8,523 nt of DNA. It comes from Nitrospirota bacterium (GTDB taxonomy: Bacteria; Nitrospinota; Nitrospinia; Nitrospinales; VA-1). This document shows positions 6,530 to 8,523 of the stretch, piece after piece. The notes under the pieces were generated by a model. That model had not been told where the DNA came from. It made no database searches and was given only the letters and a program-made list of their open reading frames with translations. Position numbers and translations under genes: made by a program. The stretch is taken from contig QJWD01000270.1 in assembly GCA_003235465.1 (NCBI GenBank), forward strand, positions 1 through 8,523. Direction: 5' to 3'. Numbering within the stretch: position 1 is the first letter of the stretch; each line of letters starts with the position of its first letter.

Positions 6530-6534
6530 GACCG

Positions 6535-6798
6535 ATGGCCTCCACGGTCCTGGACATTTCCTGCGGCGCCTGCGGTGAACAGGTAGCCCGCTACCGGAAG
6601 GAAGGGGGCGGCGCGCTCATCAGGCTCTACCTCGACCGCGTCATCGAACCTGGAACGCTTGCCGGCGTAAGACATAAGGAGGAGCCGTTTGCCTGCCCGC
6701 GCTGCGGGCAAACCATTGGCCTTGCCACCAATGGCGCGGGGGGCCGCCCCGCCTACCGCCTCGTGCCGGGCGCGTTCAGGCGCAAGAAAGCGCGCTGA
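6535..6798 (+). CDS. Small zinc-ribbon-like protein downstream of the permease fusion
   Basis: An 87-residue cytoplasmic protein with two CxxC pairs, C10-GA-C13 near the N-terminus and C54-PR-C57, the usual four-cysteine layout of a zinc ribbon. Between them is a charged, partly hydrophobic segment (ALIRLYLDRVIEPGTL). The C-terminus is basic (RRKKAR). There is no signal peptide. It starts 5 bp after the stop of the permease fusion, so the two are almost certainly co-transcribed and possibly translationally coupled; an AGGA that overlaps the preceding stop could serve as its ribosome-binding site. I do not recognise a named family. It may bind zinc structurally or in nucleic-acid or protein contacts, but its job with the permease is unknown. 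Confidence 0.82.
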   Translation: MASTVLDISCGACGEQVARYRKEGGGALIRLYLDRVIEPGTLAGVRHKEEPFACPRCGQTIGLATNGAGGRPAYRLVPGAFRRKKAR

Positions 6799-6883
6799 CC
6801 TTCATCGTCAAAGGAACCGCCCACCGGGTAAAAAGGGGCGTGCGGGTGGAATAAGTCTTTTTGCCTGGGGTTTCGCCGGGTCG

Positions 6884-7939
6884 TCACCAGCGGAAGGAGA
6901 GATGCAGCGAGCCGAACTGATCGGTGCCGTCCTGCCCGTCGAATTCCTTGCTGCGGAACACGTTGGTGTAGGCCAGACGAACGGTCTCGAATGCGGTGAT
7001 GACGATGCCCACCTGGAGGTCGCCCACCAGGATCCTTTTATCGACGCTGTGGCTGTCCTCAAAGGTATTGCCGTCGAGGAAAATGTTTCGCCCCATCACC
7101 CGCCCTTCCACGCCGGAGAAAACGTACCAGCCGAACTTCTTGGTGGGCTCGAAAAAATCGGAGCCCGACAGCCCCGGCTTGATGCCGGGCGGGCCGTAGT
7201 CGTTGGGGAGGTCCACCCCCACGCGCAGGATGCCGCCGGCGGCGCCGTAGGTGTACACGTTGCCGAGCGCCATGCCGAGGTTTGGCGTCAGGTCCGCACT
7301 CAGGCCGGCGAACTTCACGTGCGAAGGGAACCGCCACTTGCGTTCGTAGAACAGCACGAAGCCGGGCTCGTTTTCAAGCTGGTGGTGCCAGCCGTTGGGC
7401 AGCTGCACGTCCTTCAGCCGGTGCACGAAGGTCTGGGTTTCCTCCCCTTGCGCCCACGGGCCCACCACTCCGATGTTGATCTCGAGGTTGTCGAAATGGT
7501 CCCGCCCGTTCTCCCATTTCGAGATCAGGCTCACGCCGCCATACAGCCAGGCAGCGTAGGGCCGGTCGTCCGCCTGAAGTTCAGTCGAGGCGATGTCCTC
7601 CGGCGTGAAAATGCTCTGGCCGAGGGAAAAGCCGATGCGGTTGGTGGTCGGCAAAACCAGGTCGGGCAGCCATTCGTTGAGCTTATTTTTAACCGCGTCC
7701 TCGAAGCCGGTGGGGTTTTCCTTCGAGAGGTAGGAAAAACGCGTGCCGTGGGTGTAATGACGGTCCTTGCCGCTGCCCCACAGGTCGTTTTCGAGCTGGA
7801 TGTTCACCACGCCCTGGCCGTCGTGGTCGGAGGATTCTTCGTCCGGGGGTTCGGCGTGCGCCGGGGCCGAGAGAGCGAGCATCGCTCCCATCACCCAGGG
7901 AAGGAGAAACCCGCGTGGTTGTAGTCGGCAAAAGCGCAT
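6884..7939 (-). CDS. LpxR-family lipid A 3'-O-deacylase-like outer-membrane protein
   Basis: A 351-residue protein with a signal peptide (residues 1-29, cleavage after AHA) and a C-terminal aromatic strand ending FRW, as in outer-membrane beta-barrels. The pattern is that of the LpxR/DUF2219 family: ENDLWG at 50-55, YTHGTRFSY at 62-70, DRPYAAWLY at 125-133, GPWAQGEETQTFVHRL at 160-175 and PNGWHHQLENEPG at 181-193. N51, D52 and H173 probably correspond to the active-site Asn, Asp and His of Salmonella LpxR. That enzyme is a calcium-dependent lipase removing the 3' acyloxyacyl group of lipid A at the outer membrane. Length agrees with the family. Nothing suggests inactivation, but substrate and physiological role here are inferred. 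The ATG at 7939 fits the signal peptide but lacks a clear ribosome-binding site. It follows the small lipoprotein gene by 71 bp on the same strand and converges with the zinc-ribbon gene. Confidence 0.88.
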   Translation of the reverse strand: MRFCRLQPRGFLLPWVMGAMLALSAPAHAEPPDEESSDHDGQGVVNIQLENDLWGSGKDRHYTHGTRFSYLSKENPTGFEDAVKNKLNEWLPDLVLPTTNRIGFSLGQSIFTPEDIASTELQADDRPYAAWLYGGVSLISKWENGRDHFDNLEINIGVVGPWAQGEETQTFVHRLKDVQLPNGWHHQLENEPGFVLFYERKWRFPSHVKFAGLSADLTPNLGMALGNVYTYGAAGGILRVGVDLPNDYGPPGIKPGLSGSDFFEPTKKFGWYVFSGVEGRVMGRNIFLDGNTFEDSHSVDKRILVGDLQVGIVITAFETVRLAYTNVFRSKEFDGQDGTDQFGSLHLSFRW

Positions 7940-8010
7940 GGTTCGGATGACGGATTAAACCAGGATACGTTGAAAAACGCGCCGGTGATCTTTAGCTGGG
8001 CCTGCACGCC

Positions 8011-8322
8011 TCAAGGGGATACCTTGTCCCACCCTTTCACTTTCATGCAGCCGAGGAAGCCGGCTTCCTCGCCCTTGAAGCCGAACTCGCGGCCCTGGAT
8101 CTTGCTGCTGTGCTTTTTTTTCTCGACCTCGCACTCGCGCATATCGCGCTTGAAGTCGTCCTCGGTCACGTAGGGATCGCGGTGGGAGAATTCCTGATAG
8201 TCGTACGGCCCGCCGCAGGAAGCCACCAGCCCGCAAAAAAGCACGGGGATAGCCCAGGCAAAATTAAGGCGGTGAAAGCTCTGAGGGTGTCCTGACCTGG
8301 CTTGTGAAATGGTTTTCTGCAT
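8011..8322 (-). CDS. Small lipoprotein of unknown function
   Basis: A 103-residue protein from the ATG at 8322. The N-terminus has a basic leader, a hydrophobic segment (FAWAIPVLFCGL) and a lipobox VASC, so C36 should be lipidated and the mature protein is about 68 residues, anchored in a membrane facing the periplasm. The mature part is charged and has two further cysteines, in RECEVEKK and LGCMKVKGW; a CM-x2-KGW/Y ending is seen in many small proteobacterial lipoproteins. The ribosome-binding site is weak. A longer in-frame TTG start at 8382 is rejected because that TTG is part of the -35 box. It lies 71 bp upstream of the LpxR-like gene, with no clear promoter or terminator between, so they may be co-transcribed. 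Function unknown. Confidence 0.8.
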   Translation of the reverse strand: MQKTISQARSGHPQSFHRLNFAWAIPVLFCGLVASCGGPYDYQEFSHRDPYVTEDDFKRDMRECEVEKKKHSSKIQGREFGFKGEEAGFLGCMKVKGWDKVSP

Positions 8323-8353
8323 CGCCCCGTAAAATTTCGCGCATGGCCCGCAT

Positions 8354-8382
8354 ACTATAGGCACTTTTTCCCCGGCGGTCAA
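8354..8382 (-). promoter_or_regulatory. Sigma-70 promoter of the lipoprotein gene
   Basis: On the minus strand TTGACC (8382-8377) and TATAGT (8359-8354) are separated by exactly 17 bases, each hexamer one mismatch from consensus. The predicted start near 8347 leaves a leader of about 25 bases before the ATG at 8322. It may also drive the LpxR-like gene downstream. Confidence 0.8.
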
Positions 8383-8416
8383 TTATTAGCGTGCTCCCAC
8401 ACCCGGCGCCGAGGGC

Positions 8417-8451
8417 AAAAAAAAACGGGAAACCCGTGGGGGGGTTTCCCG
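8417..8451 (-). terminator. Rho-independent terminator of a minus-strand gene beyond the right edge
   Basis: A perfect 10-bp stem, CGGGAAACCC (8426-8435) and GGGTTTCCCG (8442-8451) with a 6-base loop, is followed on the minus strand by nine T (8425-8417). It lies just upstream of the lipoprotein promoter and separates the two transcription units. Confidence 0.9.
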
Positions 8452-8485
8452 CCTCAAACCTCCACTCGCCGCCAGAAGGGCTGCC

Positions 8486-8523
8486 TTATAGGCCCACCGC
8501 TATCTTGACCTTAATCGATGCCT
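8486..8523 (-). CDS. Possible 3' end of an unidentified gene
   Basis: The strong terminator at 8417-8451 implies that a minus-strand gene ends near here. One frame reads ASIKVKIAVGL and stops with TAA at 8488-8486, about 34 bases before the hairpin. The other two frames stop at about 8500 and 8512. I prefer this frame for its regular peptide and position, but with so few codons neither frame nor product can be fixed. Confidence 0.25.
   Translation of the reverse strand, partial: ASIKVKIAVGL

Noticed and set aside
6799..6883. A bidirectional terminator between the convergent zinc-ribbon and LpxR-like genes
   Set aside because: There is a TTTTT on the plus strand and some complementary GC segments, but no stem of convincing length sits directly before a T-run in either direction.
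6689..7924. A 411-codon open frame on the plus strand
   Set aside because: It is antisense to the LpxR-like gene, whose motifs and signal peptide are clear, and its product is low-complexity His/Val/Arg-rich sequence typical of a shadow in GC-rich DNA.

Overview
The window looks like the chromosome of a GC-rich Gram-negative bacterium, most likely a proteobacterium, probably beta or gamma. The evidence is a lipid A deacylase-type outer-membrane barrel, a small lipoprotein, periplasmic c-type cytochrome and cupredoxin proteins, and a sigma-54 regulatory system. I cannot name the genus. No tRNA, rRNA, CRISPR array, transposase or phage gene is visible. The gene content (c-type cytochrome, cupredoxin, NtrC-family regulator) fits an organism with versatile respiration or chemolithotrophy/methylotrophy, but that is inference.

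Left part, minus strand: an apparent three-gene operon reads leftward from about position 1684. It encodes a 72-residue basic protein of unknown function, a 264-residue exported protein with a cupredoxin-like copper site and a C-terminal carboxypeptidase-regulatory-like domain, and a monohaem class I cytochrome c that runs off the left edge. Upstream lies a complete-looking sigma-54 promoter layout: a -24/-12 element with exact GG-N10-GC spacing, an IHF-like site in an AT-rich tract, and two tandem TCCC-N5-GGGA dyads spaced exactly 20 bp apart. The gene immediately upstream on the same strand is an NtrC-family response regulator with all the motifs of a sigma-54 activator, so the likely circuit is that this regulator switches on the cytochrome/cupredoxin operon. 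Its sensor kinase is not in the window.

Centre, plus strand: diverging from the regulator is a 1022-residue gene. It fuses a membrane permease domain (DUF318/ArsP_1-like) to a large FG-GAP beta-propeller with a C-terminal ASPIC/UnbV module (CRTAC1-like). A six-cysteine helical block is inserted in the propeller. A small four-cysteine zinc-ribbon-like protein follows after 5 bp. The divergent intergenic region has a TATAAT hexamer for each direction.

Right part, minus strand: an LpxR-family lipid A 3'-O-deacylase-like outer-membrane protein lies downstream of a small lipoprotein that has a near-consensus sigma-70 promoter. At the right edge a strong rho-independent terminator ends a further minus-strand gene lying outside the window.

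The part most worth attention is the block 1-6798: a sigma-54-controlled periplasmic electron-transfer operon, its adjacent activator, and a divergently transcribed permease/beta-propeller fusion with a zinc-ribbon partner. A functional link between the two halves is suggested only by adjacency.
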